A DNA stretch of 64,000 nucleotides from a virus, in IMG/VR virus record IMGVR_UViG_3300027741_000040, positions 1 through 64,000 of that record; one strand, written 5' to 3'. The translations under genes and the position numbers were made by a program. This document shows positions 27,601 to 34,200 of the stretch, piece by piece. Positions within the stretch are counted from its first letter, which is position 1; the number at the start of each line of letters is the position of its first letter. The notes under the pieces were generated by a model. It did no database searches. It was given only the letters and a program-made list of their open reading frames with translations, and was not told where the DNA came from.

Positions 27601-30600
27601 AGGTCAAAGAGAGCCAAAAACTAAGACCTCAGGATCAAAAGTAAAAAAATCTGAACAAACCTTCTTTGGTGGCACTCCATCGCAGATGGCTTCTCCTAAA
27701 TTTTCATTACCTTGGTTGTCTGCTGGTTCTAATTTTCCAAAACCGCGTAATATGGCTGAAATACAAATGTACAAAGAAGGCTTGTCTCGTGGTATGACAA
27801 TCCAACAGGTAAGAGACGAAAGAATACAAGCTTATAGATCAAGATTTCCATCAAGGAAAAATAATAGACAAACACAGAACTCTCAGGCTCCTTTTGGTAA
27901 TCTTAGTATATTTGGTTTTTCTGGTCTCTCCACCCTAAGTGGAGGAGAAGCAACATCAAAACCCAGCTATGACACTACTAGAACCAATAGTCCTCTTCTT
28001 CGTCCTCCAAAAGAACAAGCTAAAGTAATAAAAGAAGAAGCTAAACAGGCTCAAGAGCCATTAGCAGCAGCGCCCTCATTACCAGTAGCAGCAGCGCCCT
28101 CATTACCAGTAGCAGCAGCGCCCTCATTACCAGTAGCAGCAGCGCCCTCATTACCAGTAGCAGCAGCGCCCTCATTACCAGTAGCAGCTGGTTTAGACAG
28201 AGAAAAACAAAGAAATTTAGATCTAGCATATGAAAATATGGCCGAAAGAAGTAGGGCAAAGATTTTAGAGACCATAGGCCAAGAAGGAGCTTGGGATGTT
28301 AATGCTTATGATACTGCCTACCGCAGATTAATGAGATCTGGAACACCAACAAAAGAAAGATGGACGACAGAACAATTTAGACAAGCGGTTGAAAAAGAAT
28401 TATCTGGAATGTCTCCGGAATATGCTCGTAGACAATGGAAAGGAGTTACCCCATCTACCCACTATACTCAAAGTCCAGAATATAAGGCTAAACAGGAAAA
28501 AAAAGCCAAAGACAGAGAAGTTAAAGGACCATATGCTCCTGGATTACCTGGAGCAATAGACAAAGCTGCCGACCAGGTAATGACTGGAGTTGTATTACCT
28601 ATTACCGAAACTGTCGCTGGAGCTGCTACTGTTCTTAGATCTGGTAGTGGACCAGAGATGGACAAAAAATTAAAAGAAAACAGAGAAGCCTTAGGTGCTG
28701 ATGCTAGATTAGCTGAAGACGAAAAGAGAAAATTAATAGGAACAGATAAGAGTATTTTTGGAGGTAATGTTGGAGACAAGGTCTATTCTAAATTTTTACA
28801 GTTGCCTATTGGACAACAACAAGAATACCTAGATCTGAGAAAACGCGCTCAAACTAAAAAAGGACTTAGACAATCTGAAGCAGCTGATCTTAAAGAATAT
28901 ACTAGATTAGACTATTTTCAAAAAACTTTGGAAGTTCCATATCAGCAAAGAGAAAGAATTCCAACAGGTTATGAGTCTGACGTTAAAGACCCTGCGGCAA
29001 GCAAAAAATCATCCGATAAAATGACAGATATGAGAGATCTTCGTGCTGCTACTCCTTTATTAGGTAGTCGTAAGTATGTGGAAGGATTGCCAGCAGCTTT
29101 TGAAGAAGGAGCAACACTAGGAACAGTTTTGACTAAAGAATCTAGTGCTTATGGAGACAGAGCAACAGAAACAGTTGGTGGAACAGGACAAGTTGTTACC
29201 GGAACAGCCAAAGTAGGCTTTGGTTTAAGTGCGGCTGCATTAGCAGATAGAGTTGGTATGACCGGACTAGCATCTCCTAAGATAGTAAAAGCCTTGAAGG
29301 ATTCTTTTCTCGAAACAGCCAGATTAGGAGGTACTCAGGTTCAGTTAGGGGCATCAAAATATGGCAAAAATGCAGGTGTAGATTCAGCTTTAGCTATGGT
29401 TTATGGAGAAAGCTCTCCTCAAGCAACTTTTTATGCTGATCAACAAAAAGTTCAACAAAAACAATTTGATACTACTTTCCAAAAACAAAAAGCACAAGCC
29501 GAAGCTTTAGCTCCTGGATTCGGAACAAGCTACGAACGAGCAGAGAACTTATCTCAAGCAGCATATGGCGCAGCGACCACAGCGGCCATGCAACAGGTTG
29601 CTGTTGGGGCATTTACAAAACCTTCTATGTCTCCAGCAAAAACATTCACTCCAGCAGAAAATGCGGCTCGCTCCGGAACCAATCAAAAATTAAATGATGT
29701 ATTTACTGGAAAAAAACAGATAGTTCGCCCGTCGATAGATATAGAGCCAGAATTTAATAAGTTTTTAAAACGCCCAATTGTTGGAGAGCTCCCACCTCCA
29801 CAAGATATGGCACTAGATAGATTTTTAAAGCGCCCAATTATTGGAGAGCGTCCCTCTATTTCAAGTCCAGAACTAGATCAATTTTTGGGACGTACTGCAC
29901 AAACACCAGTAAATCCACAACTTCAAAACATACGATGGGCCATGCCGCGCAAGCCGGGATCGGCGGTATGGAACCAGCCATCCAAACCATCATCATGGAA
30001 TGGAGCTTCGCAGCCGTCACCAGGTCCTGTTACGAAACAATTGGAAAGGCTCCCACGAGTTCGGGCTGTCAAGAACTATACGAATAAGTATGGAAACCCA
30101 TCTGAAGATTCTGATTTAGTTATACGAAAACAATTAGACATATCACGACGTCAGAATGTCAGAAGGTTTATGAATGGGGAAAATGATGTTGGAGCTCCTA
30201 TTGATTCAACTCCTAGCGTTTCTTCAACAGGCACTACATTCCCTTCTGCTTCTCCAGCAGTATTCCCAAGGCCACAGATAGCAACACCTAGTGAGCCATT
30301 GTTTCCAACCCTTACAAAATGGGGTCGATCACTTAAAAGTTTAGCTGGTGGTATATGGAATATATCGACACCAGGGAATATTTTCTATACGGGTGGTAGC
30401 AGTGCTTCCCTTAGATATTTATTATCTGGAGGAGGTGAGCAGCAGGATAAACCACAGACAAAGAAAGTAAAGAGACCACAAAGAAAAGCAAATGTAGGTA
30501 TGATATCTACTGGATATACTGCTGAAGGAAAACTAGTCCCTTTATCCTTTGGTCCTACAGCTAAATATTCCACAGGAGGGATAGTATATGCAAATAACGG

Positions 30601-31234
30601 AGCACTAATAGAGACCCGTTCACAAGGAACAGACACCGTTCCCGCCATGTTAACTCCTGGTGAATTCGTTGTGAACAGAGCATCCGCACAAGAACATATG
30701 CCATTACTACAAGCTATTAATAATAGAAATTATGAAAGCGGCGGGTTAGTAAAGTATATGGCTCAGGGAGGTGTTGTTACTCCTCAATATAAGGATGTAG
30801 GAGGAGCTATCGGCAGCTTAGCATCCTCAAGTATTTTGGGTGCTGGACTAGACATGGGAGCGATTAGCGAACTAGCAAAAGAATTACCAAGACTCAAACA
30901 AGCATTTGGGTCATTTGAGAAATTATCAGAATTTACACAAAGTTTTGATAAACTTACACAAAATATGGGTACTAATTTAACCGGATTTGCGGAAACAGTA
31001 GCCAATATGCCAAGACAGATGGAGCACTCTCTAAAAGCTATTGTTAATGGCACTATTAATAGCAATATTCCTGGTGCTACCACTCAAATAGTTAATAGTA
31101 GACATGAGGCTCAAATAGTTTATGACCAAAATAATCAAAGACTAGACAGAGCCAGCGAAGGGGCTTTTTCACGATCAGATCCAGCAATCATGAGAGGAAC
31201 AAGTGGTGCCGGAGGCACTCGTTCTAATGCATAA
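15638..31234 (+). CDS. Giant tape-measure protein with embedded enzyme-like cargo
   Basis: The 5198-residue protein is identified as the tail tape measure by a TP901-type core at about residues 130-420 (EYDQQFVKLQQVTGQS, RTGGVFATASKGV, ATGLRTIFTRIQRG), by hydrophobic segments near residues 472-511 and 2815-2880, and by five TPGEF-type repeats (nt 17221, 22680, 22834, 26730, 30620). Residues 588-2322 contain apparent cargo: nuclease-like D721/E732-x-K734, a second at D896/D918-x-K920, an ADP-ribosyltransferase-like domain (STS 1297-1299, E1370-S-E1372), a P-loop (G1487-GKT), an NMNAT-like domain (GH 1647-1648, ISGTMVR 1770-1776) and a HAD domain (D2090-x-D2092-x-T2094, D2206-D2207). The C-terminal half is helical with Pro-rich linkers and GC-rich islands. 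No lytic domain is evident. The tape-measure identity is firm; cargo activities are inferred from motifs. Confidence 0.92.
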   Translation: MTAAFNLTAQLNLKGPSNIGSITSSIKKQLGTITANVDVKVNATSIQKISQLNAGLQQLNKTLSATTVSATSAASAIKGLGQAFGAVNLSSLPQQISATSTALGQVKGQSAQAAKALAASTTQMEEFGKQSALAVRRFAAFSIVTSSIYALNNSINRGIEAFIEYDQQFVKLQQVTGQSADGLKSLSKEITTLSVGLGVSSAALTDVASTLAQAGLSAQDTEKALKALALSSLAPSFDSMNETVEGSIAIMRQFGISAGGLEGALGSINTVAAKFAVEARDIITAVQRTGGVFATASKGVTEGTDALNEFVAVFTSIRATTRESAETIATGLRTIFTRIQRGSTIDALKEFGVNLQDTEGKFVGAYKAVELLSKGLSSLDPRDAKFSKIVEELGGFRQIGKVIPLIQQFSVAQNALKVAQQGQGSLAKDAATAQLSLANQIQKVRQEFLALFREMGQSQGFQVMVKATLSLASGLIKVVNASKGLLPLLGVMLAFKGASAITQFASGFGQGLKPGAGKKDREKPLFSQGGPVRAFATGGVVPGSGDGDTVPAMLTPGEFVIKKQAVKAIGANKLHSINRYATGGKVKDLVNDPNGKKSLKKVYDINQDFDSYEDPTIDRVDLDKTYDQYTQQSKQIWLEANKKYKQDLAEGYKPQKGDIPKLANAYIKRETGGLAQNLGFKELREPQTAKKLNKIRGALAENEVKKRYKLGNPLALQDGADFYDAKNERFVEIKNQKKQLKDSTLISKTLLAFAARKGNKLNNQPDHVPSLKILAVEAPSPDKYDEFEEKKLGGVINKRAVRAVESKTFKNMNQYAGGGAVVVRDRANTDDTTKLDEGLGQMVNQASRQFGKKGAPKFINAKDMPGYQAIKGHVFEEGLRIAGASAADSAANADFDYNPWSGNKSFSKLPVSKTPIVDAKASLGSASKAEFIKKISNFRQKNPNDNTTNFGAAIFENENEKGGDPEDIKISAKEIAAYGQSKNSGGLIQRFIDGGWVKRMQQQSPKDLNKELDLLDSTLDLFGFQRKVPISTFSKSAPFMEDAGIKEVRERISAIKEFLASKEPQKKKKTEKEITLPKAPSGISDYLRSLIEKNKIYDITNQYDGIVNQALNAAYKGNLGPGNKQQNMDKVGPKSMVRFAPDREYIDVSLGSLEKDIQYIDKVKKLKGEDSERLAANKGYTVSDMLDTVRAYQAIGLDAAINTALGRKDDLSQSLADTSDLNKTERKKLGPAVDQPLSYFVGSLDAAMQFSLPEKLYSGIGASKQKLFIESAGVKINKLEDTKKLVGKTVSIPSFLSTSEVLDTAESFVRTGMMTIETNKKAKGLNPERAKTDTINRDKSKIRKMDQRLISDSFVKGKADESFADDYDIESEYILPRNSKFKVKNIEAKDNSEEGGNILESLNMDWAVKMLNRGGKVQKFVDGGVAQRKVGYIDYDVIANETNKDIVEKGMEATGQKGPRLYTDYLTQLAVRARKDNSLQKLRAIYGVAGSGKTTLARGQGTDNATLRKTDRFPVLSPEDIQKATEILILTSSVSQTKMDDFFSDVDRAYTLSSTTDAERQGVRSRKESRDITGIGLENRKPGTTMGVSTDSAVGEALLSDKLGSKSTVLGRSDSGRLRRKRGNELVDIIKKRIGFTWGGFSPMTAGHESIMEAASAMGIPPEDFIYLVGANEGITDDKASSFRTAIFDQDARVLLAKAGAGAKGATVLPKPRDFEVPQAFDISPESGRRKVLIPGKGSTAFVADKTAKDLEKYTSAGYSTVNLERYGGISGTMVRDLIAEGNLGELQKILSPGVYDLISNNIGRIQNRAKILPTIVADVQKSQTVKLKDVESEIKAIGISRIDQKKMDDPEYAAKAEILLDLREKKKKIQTAGSFEPYKLLDALAQKDPQNYALDFSSPTTMANVPDMRVMGQGPQAPEAPMPVGRVAQLAQEKNKSIQDVILEQLGGLGGPAGVKKILGIGSGDRTLSSLLQAGNIKGGKGLEQAADYVNRALAARGIRDAAEAKRLEEYQAKALHFGIAGLLPMDYSKEFEWDIGGTSVYATARGFGSAYLEEARQMQNESSALAQRFAENIQNKNIFGGGERLAFDFDKTLVEDADILDAKGNPDIKKYANRDAVQQALQNARPTRLAVKLKSLIEQDPPFIKKTRILTARPQSTADLLAQSLQSFGLPYSEQDITGVSGGASSNIAVLKAANLQQEEKLIDDNLENIMAVRKAGKKGFQYIEPKPTTSELDEKMGQGNIEGAVVEKALAVLGAPVRPNAKQNRAIDYPDGLGSAAQFFPGIDPGIPTEVKRTIDGSSLEKVREEIGRYITGGAEAVKLARGGAVQSFMAGGRAAPQSPPRKFADGGLVPGIGNQDTVPATLNVGDFVIRKKAVETIGVSKLAGMSRYASGGSVDKVPALLTPGEFVFNRQSAQKIGYNKLHQLNHADKIAGYNNGGMVGGVQGYASGGAVTINSAIEDLITYLAKGMKATSEANPPKLVARPDIVGRATLQVSDKTVEVIKAISKELNDLGVSVSHVAELMKIGGDISYKAMEKAIKKDIERMTIAGASIEQLSKAESTLAVVRTERIENLKKTQTLEDSFRNSSIGQKFGSGGAQQQIISESDRLEKLIENKKIKDISKTLNTGPGGMLGASSEDIRKKATELASSPEEKAKTKQSAYITAAAKVTGVKVSDFKSAELSGADIQKYIAESMRDRKTLADMDKQLIALRMEEYKNVSTVRGISVNSAKEARALADEEVSQRRGIIDDLASAQGEEGVGPSGIWDLANSVIVKKLQGLTPSDYINGGATIAGFMSGNGNAIAQNFYDTSDQGRIGAARTGAAISSAGTIASTGLGIAAQSLALGPIGPVVAGIVAAGTGILALTDSIYDFTGSQEAAVKEVEKSLRATEINAATASLDDAFKKFENDMSNIDLQEALNNALSNSVMAQAKDTSANIDQAKEDYAYQNRSWGDLLNFDLGGSAQMDAVELKEVNRVEAERFAPLADKAYKQIQNEINGNASIEQIMSNDKLRGARAAIAMSTPEGISEYTAQKAAEEKATGKPITEDARQAIIDEIAARKISTNEFIISSIKAKEVADALEMANLAGRKLAQSFQRLYDSIDQAINKNNFNIQQRKTSTDYSTGALSGNAVTPELNSKNINILDNPKAYSTKEFNSAINVASQSLPAEDAAMIKGAATLQRNLAPAIEAELRKTLRTDAGLTAEDAAKQAKEIGTAQVKAKGLPVEMEEAIINQLNASIDAKVQDDKVQNEFKNSPQAATDKFIESIREASDTIIENAGKGGIDTLKKLLSSRQDIFNDFGKNLAKSSAFLKQHAESLVKAKNIIGDAKMNLREALTGVGETFAEAKARFDSEISDLTGGITDPKAIRANIQNLEKKGAALVEQRKNTDDEAAIAKFTTEINKTNDAINNNREGLERLANSSELAAKALGEVTKIRDLQKNRSEVVNKLLTQTPEEAQKLNDTFVRLQNNLSGGLNTGANSRAAREAFSQALRSGSSLQGAYRAGNSVLAQQRQETLAMFQDPNIRGAQKLEMKNQAIRQNKTLSDEQIEDILNQQEAQLKTQMAIETGQINNPMVRADIEATKNRKFDPAAAQAADEYNKITNRQANANTEIGGLALVQSRLVKSNDELKIALEGLTLEIQNARGFDAKVEGGKMGAAAAVAAGKGATVGASPAGGNGPRTVYASTGALINFEPKGTDTVPAMLTPGEFVINARSTAEHLPLLQAINNSRGGSIDGFSNGGIVYAQKGILVPTKRETSLSADYTRLSRVQQGNITVRGDELTRGSYRATLDPSVVIHRAISPVGAPGYDGSSSSDAVRNPGTPSRTQAKEQAKAKDAGYNAMAERIRAARSTGIGDAPKVSSLAQQMMYLPNGKVRPVPSREMLDKWSDIDAQAGRKRQDGGHIAVPPATQPAPAKDAAQTRQAAPNSNKTMQKPIQWGGFGFGSTPTPAPVGGESQVDKAIKLLRALNLGGDASKKESQATDEGQREPKTKTSGSKVKKSEQTFFGGTPSQMASPKFSLPWLSAGSNFPKPRNMAEIQMYKEGLSRGMTIQQVRDERIQAYRSRFPSRKNNRQTQNSQAPFGNLSIFGFSGLSTLSGGEATSKPSYDTTRTNSPLLRPPKEQAKVIKEEAKQAQEPLAAAPSLPVAAAPSLPVAAAPSLPVAAAPSLPVAAAPSLPVAAGLDREKQRNLDLAYENMAERSRAKILETIGQEGAWDVNAYDTAYRRLMRSGTPTKERWTTEQFRQAVEKELSGMSPEYARRQWKGVTPSTHYTQSPEYKAKQEKKAKDREVKGPYAPGLPGAIDKAADQVMTGVVLPITETVAGAATVLRSGSGPEMDKKLKENREALGADARLAEDEKRKLIGTDKSIFGGNVGDKVYSKFLQLPIGQQQEYLDLRKRAQTKKGLRQSEAADLKEYTRLDYFQKTLEVPYQQRERIPTGYESDVKDPAASKKSSDKMTDMRDLRAATPLLGSRKYVEGLPAAFEEGATLGTVLTKESSAYGDRATETVGGTGQVVTGTAKVGFGLSAAALADRVGMTGLASPKIVKALKDSFLETARLGGTQVQLGASKYGKNAGVDSALAMVYGESSPQATFYADQQKVQQKQFDTTFQKQKAQAEALAPGFGTSYERAENLSQAAYGAATTAAMQQVAVGAFTKPSMSPAKTFTPAENAARSGTNQKLNDVFTGKKQIVRPSIDIEPEFNKFLKRPIVGELPPPQDMALDRFLKRPIIGERPSISSPELDQFLGRTAQTPVNPQLQNIRWAMPRKPGSAVWNQPSKPSSWNGASQPSPGPVTKQLERLPRVRAVKNYTNKYGNPSEDSDLVIRKQLDISRRQNVRRFMNGENDVGAPIDSTPSVSSTGTTFPSASPAVFPRPQIATPSEPLFPTLTKWGRSLKSLAGGIWNISTPGNIFYTGGSSASLRYLLSGGGEQQDKPQTKKVKRPQRKANVGMISTGYTAEGKLVPLSFGPTAKYSTGGIVYANNGALIETRSQGTDTVPAMLTPGEFVVNRASAQEHMPLLQAINNRNYESGGLVKYMAQGGVVTPQYKDVGGAIGSLASSSILGAGLDMGAISELAKELPRLKQAFGSFEKLSEFTQSFDKLTQNMGTNLTGFAETVANMPRQMEHSLKAIVNGTINSNIPGATTQIVNSRHEAQIVYDQNNQRLDRASEGAFSRSDPAIMRGTSGAGGTRSNA
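17221..17397 (+). repeat. Tape-measure TPGEF-type repeat, copy 1
   Basis: Encodes GGVVPGSGDGDTVPAMLTPG, then EFVIKKQAV and a RYATGGKV end. Related copies follow at about 22680, 22834, 26730 and 30620. This copy marks the left border of the cargo region. Confidence 0.8.
17399..18069 (+). other. Cargo module 1: PD-(D/E)xK nuclease-like domain
   Basis: Tape-measure residues 588-811. GADFYDAKNERFVEIKN places D721, E732 and K734 in the D-x(10)-E-x-K arrangement of PD-(D/E)xK nucleases, preceded by a helix that includes ALAENEVKKRY. The fold is inferred; metal binding and activity are untested. Confidence 0.55.
18116..18581 (+). other. Cargo module 2: second PD-(D/E)xK-like domain
   Basis: Tape-measure residues 827-981. 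KGHVFEEGLRIAGA supplies an acidic helix, ADFDY gives D894/D896 and PIVDAKAS gives D918-A-K920. This matches the core of restriction-endonuclease-like folds (helix E, D, then D-x-K). It is shorter than typical enzymes. Confidence 0.5.
18582..18633 (+). repeat. Inter-module linker GGLIQRFIDGG
   Basis: One of three close copies of GG-x-[VL]-[QI]-x-F-[IVM]-x-GG: this one, GGKVQKFVDGG (about 19874-19906) and GGAVQSFMAGG (about 22610-22642). They fall exactly between the enzyme-like modules of the tape measure. Confidence 0.7.
18635..19867 (+). other. Cargo module 3: ADP-ribosyltransferase-like domain
   Basis: Tape-measure residues 1000-1410. The C-terminal third has LYSGIG (1256-1261), PSFLSTSE (STS at 1297-1299) and ESEYILP (E1370-S-E1372), the order seen in R-S-E class toxins that use NAD+. 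The usual Arg of motif 1 is Ser1258 here, so activity may be altered or lost. Confidence 0.6.
19925..22603 (+). other. Cargo module 4: P-loop, NMNAT-like and HAD array
   Basis: Tape-measure residues 1430-2322. It contains a Walker A motif (GVAGSGKT at 1487-1494); a nucleotidyltransferase core with GGFSPMTAGH (1639-1648) and ISGTMVR (1770-1776), as in NMNAT and related adenylyltransferases; then a HAD core with DFDKT (2090-2094), LTARP (2152-2156) and LIDDN (2204-2208). No GG linker separates these three, so they may act as one unit. Confidence 0.65.
22639..23000 (+). repeat. Tape-measure TPGEF-type repeats, copies 2 and 3
   Basis: Two units in tandem: DTVPATLNVGDFVIRKKAV and KVPALLTPGEFVFNRQSAQ, each followed by a GG-rich turn (RYASGGSV, GYASGGAV). 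They close the cargo region on the right. Confidence 0.75.
26710..26895 (+). repeat. Tape-measure TPGEF-type repeat, copy 4
   Basis: Encodes GTDTVPAMLTPGEFVINARS then EHLPLLQAINN and SNGGIVYAQKG. It is nearly identical to the copy at 30600 and lies immediately left of a GC-rich island. Confidence 0.8.
26895..27570. other. GC-rich island within the tape-measure gene
   Basis: Composition rises steeply here; bases 27061-27120 hold 37 G+C of 60. The encoded protein is Ala/Pro/Arg-rich and low in the Lys/Asn/Ile typical of the rest of the tape measure. It keeps the reading frame, so it appears to be an in-frame import. Confidence 0.7.
28066..28190 (+). repeat. Five-copy 24-base coding repeat
   Basis: The unit contains CGCCCTCATTACCAGTAGCA (repeats start at 28071, 28095, 28119, 28143, 28167), encoding AAPSLPVA five times. 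Copies look identical, which suggests recent expansion. It forms a Pro/Ala linker in the tape measure. Confidence 0.9.
29730..29900 (+). repeat. FLKRPI-type repeats in the tape measure
   Basis: Three imperfect units encode E-x-x-FNKFLKRPIVGE, LDRFLKRPIIGE and LDQFLGRT, spaced about 20 residues apart and followed by a GC-rich patch (bases 29941-30000 hold 35 G+C of 60). Confidence 0.65.
30600..30780 (+). repeat. Tape-measure TPGEF-type repeat, copy 5
   Basis: Encodes GTDTVPAMLTPGEFVVNRAS then EHMPLLQAINN and MAQGGVV. It is very close to copy 4 at 26710, indicating a duplication within the gene. Confidence 0.8.
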
Positions 31235-31260
31235 AGGTAAGATTTAATTTATTCACAGTG

Positions 31261-31270
31261 GGTGTATAAT
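31261..31270 (+). promoter_or_regulatory. GGTGTATAAT element, candidate late promoter
   Basis: GGTGTATAAT lies 31 bases before the 1817-residue tail gene, in a 57-base gap after the tape measure. TATAAT is a perfect -10 hexamer directly preceded by TG. No TTGACA-like -35 is seen at the expected distance. Confidence 0.45.
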
Positions 31271-31291
31271 ACATTATAACAAGGGTAAAAA

Positions 31292-34200
31292 ATGACCAAT
31301 TCTCTTACAAAAATATTTGATACTATAGGATTTTCTTTTAGGACTAAAAATAACTTTTTTATTCCAGCTGAGCCTATAAAAGGATATAACACTTTAAATA
31401 GTTCCCATCTGGGATACTATATCCCTTATTTAGTAAGAAATTATTCTGCTAATGGATCACTACAATACGAAGTTGGCGTAGGGTATATTACATTAGATGG
31501 TACTGATATTGTGGTTGATAGATATAAAGTAGTCAAATCTTCAAGTAATGACCAAAAAGTTGACTTTGCTCCATCTGGTAAATCTGAGTTCTATGTATTT
31601 GCTAATGAAAGTAATTTTAATACTGGATTTAATAATGTTATAGTTAAAAATTCTTCTTTTACGGTCGATGCTATTCAGGCCATTTACCTATTGGATGCAT
31701 CAAAATCTTCTATTGATATTGTTCTACCACCAAATGATAAATCAGATAATTTAGTTTTAGAATTTAAGTTAATTGCTGGAGAAAATCCAGTTATTATCAG
31801 AGACCCTCACGGGTCCATAATACATTCATTAAGCTATAGTGGTGATAGATATACTAAATTAGCCTATAACAACTCTTGGTATCATATTAAAGAGGACAAG
31901 CAAAGTTCCTTCTCTACAGAATCATTTGATGAGAATACTTTTTCATCACAGGCTAATGCTACCGGAGATATTTATTCTTTCCAATATAATTCAGACGGTA
32001 CTAATCTAGCCGGATCAAAAATGTATTGGAGTTCTGGGAATACGAATAAGCTACTATTAGGCTCTAGTTCGGAATCACTTGCCCATACTATTATTCCAAC
32101 ATCTGGTTCTGGTAATGTAATTTTTAATAATGACAGAACTAGTAGCGATTTTATTGTTCGTGGTAGCGGGAATAAAAACTTATGGTTCACCTATGACGGC
32201 AGAATTGGTCTTAATATGCCTTCTGGTACCAGTCCCCAAACAATATTTCATATAGTAAACGATATTTGTCATGAAGGATTTAGAATAGAAAATAGAAGCG
32301 CATGTCATGCTGCTAATATCACCTTATATCATAAACCTAGTGGTAATATATCTAATAATAGCATTGTTGGAGAGCTTACTCTAGCAGGAAAAAATAATGC
32401 TAGTGGAAATAAAATAGATTATGTGAGAATTCTGTCTAGAGCAAAAGATCCTTCGGCTACTCCACAAGGAAGATTTGAATTGGTTGTAGAGTCTGCTGGT
32501 AACGGAATATCCACTCTCGTTAGTGATCCTAGCGCTACTGTAGTAGGTTATTCTAATAATAGTTTAGTTGTTAGTGGTAATACTAGTAGTAAATTAGGTT
32601 TTACTAATACTAATCTTAATCTAACTAACGCTACTGCTACACTAAAAGGCTCTACTATCAAGTTGGAGTCACAAAATATTGTTTTTGGCAGTGGTAATGT
32701 TGGGACAGTCACTCTTCCGTCTTTAGTAGCCTCAAATATTCAAACAAATAATATTTATTTACCATCTATAGGTCCTAATACTGTCTTATCGACAGACTCA
32801 AACGGGAACGTATCCGCGGCATCTGCTACGGTAAGATTTCCATCTATTCCAGCTGACAGAATACTAACTACGGATGTTGGAGGTTCAGTTACTGGGGTAT
32901 ATCGTACTGACTCGTTCTTCTATACTGATAGAGATATCACCTGGAATAAATATGCACAAAGAACGGCTAGTATATGCTTGAGACAAGTCATTTTAGATGC
33001 TGCTTGCCCAATAGAAGAATTTTCTGTTAATGATCAGATTGCGATAATTACAAATACACAAATATTTTATAGACAAATAACGTCACTAGATATTAGTGGT
33101 AATAATATTGTTGGTATGTTAGTCAATCAAAATTTGACAGCTAATACTGTGTCTAATGTTAGAATTATATCCATTACTAAAGGGGCATATCTAAACTTAG
33201 AGATGTACACAGAAAAGGGAACAGCAGCTGATGCAACATCTATTGTTCTTAGTTTAAGGCCCAATAAGAGCACAGTATTTAACGCTCAGCATAAAGATAT
33301 TGATTTTCTTGTTTATGGTCTGGATAATAGTCCCACCCTATCTATTAAAGCCAATAATGGAAGATCCTCTGCTCAATCTGGTGAATACTCTGTGTATGCC
33401 ACACATCAAATGGGTAATCTATTCCCGGTTCCTGTTACTACACTAGGAGAGGGAGCAAATAATACTAATAATAGTGCTAATTATAATAGAACAGCCTCTG
33501 GTTTATTTAGCGGTATGGTTACGTCTGTTGGTACTAATGGATTACCAAGTTATTACGGAACATATGATCAAAACGGTAACGTAGCAGAATGGGTGGAGGA
33601 CCCAAGCACAGTTTCTACCTCGTCTTCTCAGTTTGCTGTTGGAGGATCATGGCTATCATCATCTGTTAATGCATTACGTAGTATCATACCGTATTCTGTT
33701 TCTAGTGGATATCAAGATGTTGGTTTTAGAGTTTCTAGCTCTTACGGCCTTGTAGACAGCTCCTATATTAGTAATGATCTTGGTTTTCGTTTTGTTTCTA
33801 TAGGTAATCTCAATAATAATGCTGATTTAAGTACCATATATACTAATAGTAGTAGTGGTACCCCAGTACCTTCTAGTATTAACAATTTGGGTGTGGTCAA
33901 CAAGAATTATCGTATAGGAATTACAGAAACCACCAACTCCCAATATGTTAAATTCTTAAATTCTGTAGCTTCTACCGACCCTTTTGGACTCTATGATTCT
34001 AATATGTCTGGCTCTTTAATCGGAGGCATTAGCAGATCAGGTATAGAGGGCTCATATAGCTATTATACCAAAACAAATATGGAAGCTAAGCCTGTAGTGT
34101 TTGTTGATTATTTATCTGCTATTAGATTCACAAACTGGCTACATAACGGTACCCCAACAGGCACTGGACTTAGTGATTTTGTTACCGAAGATGGAGCATA

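Noticed and set aside
28066-28190. CRISPR-like direct repeats
   Set aside because: Units are contiguous with no spacers and are in frame within the tape measure.
15638-31234. Lysozyme or peptidase domain in the tape measure
   Set aside because: I looked for goose-lysozyme, transglycosylase and NlpC/M23-type motifs and saw none that were convincing.
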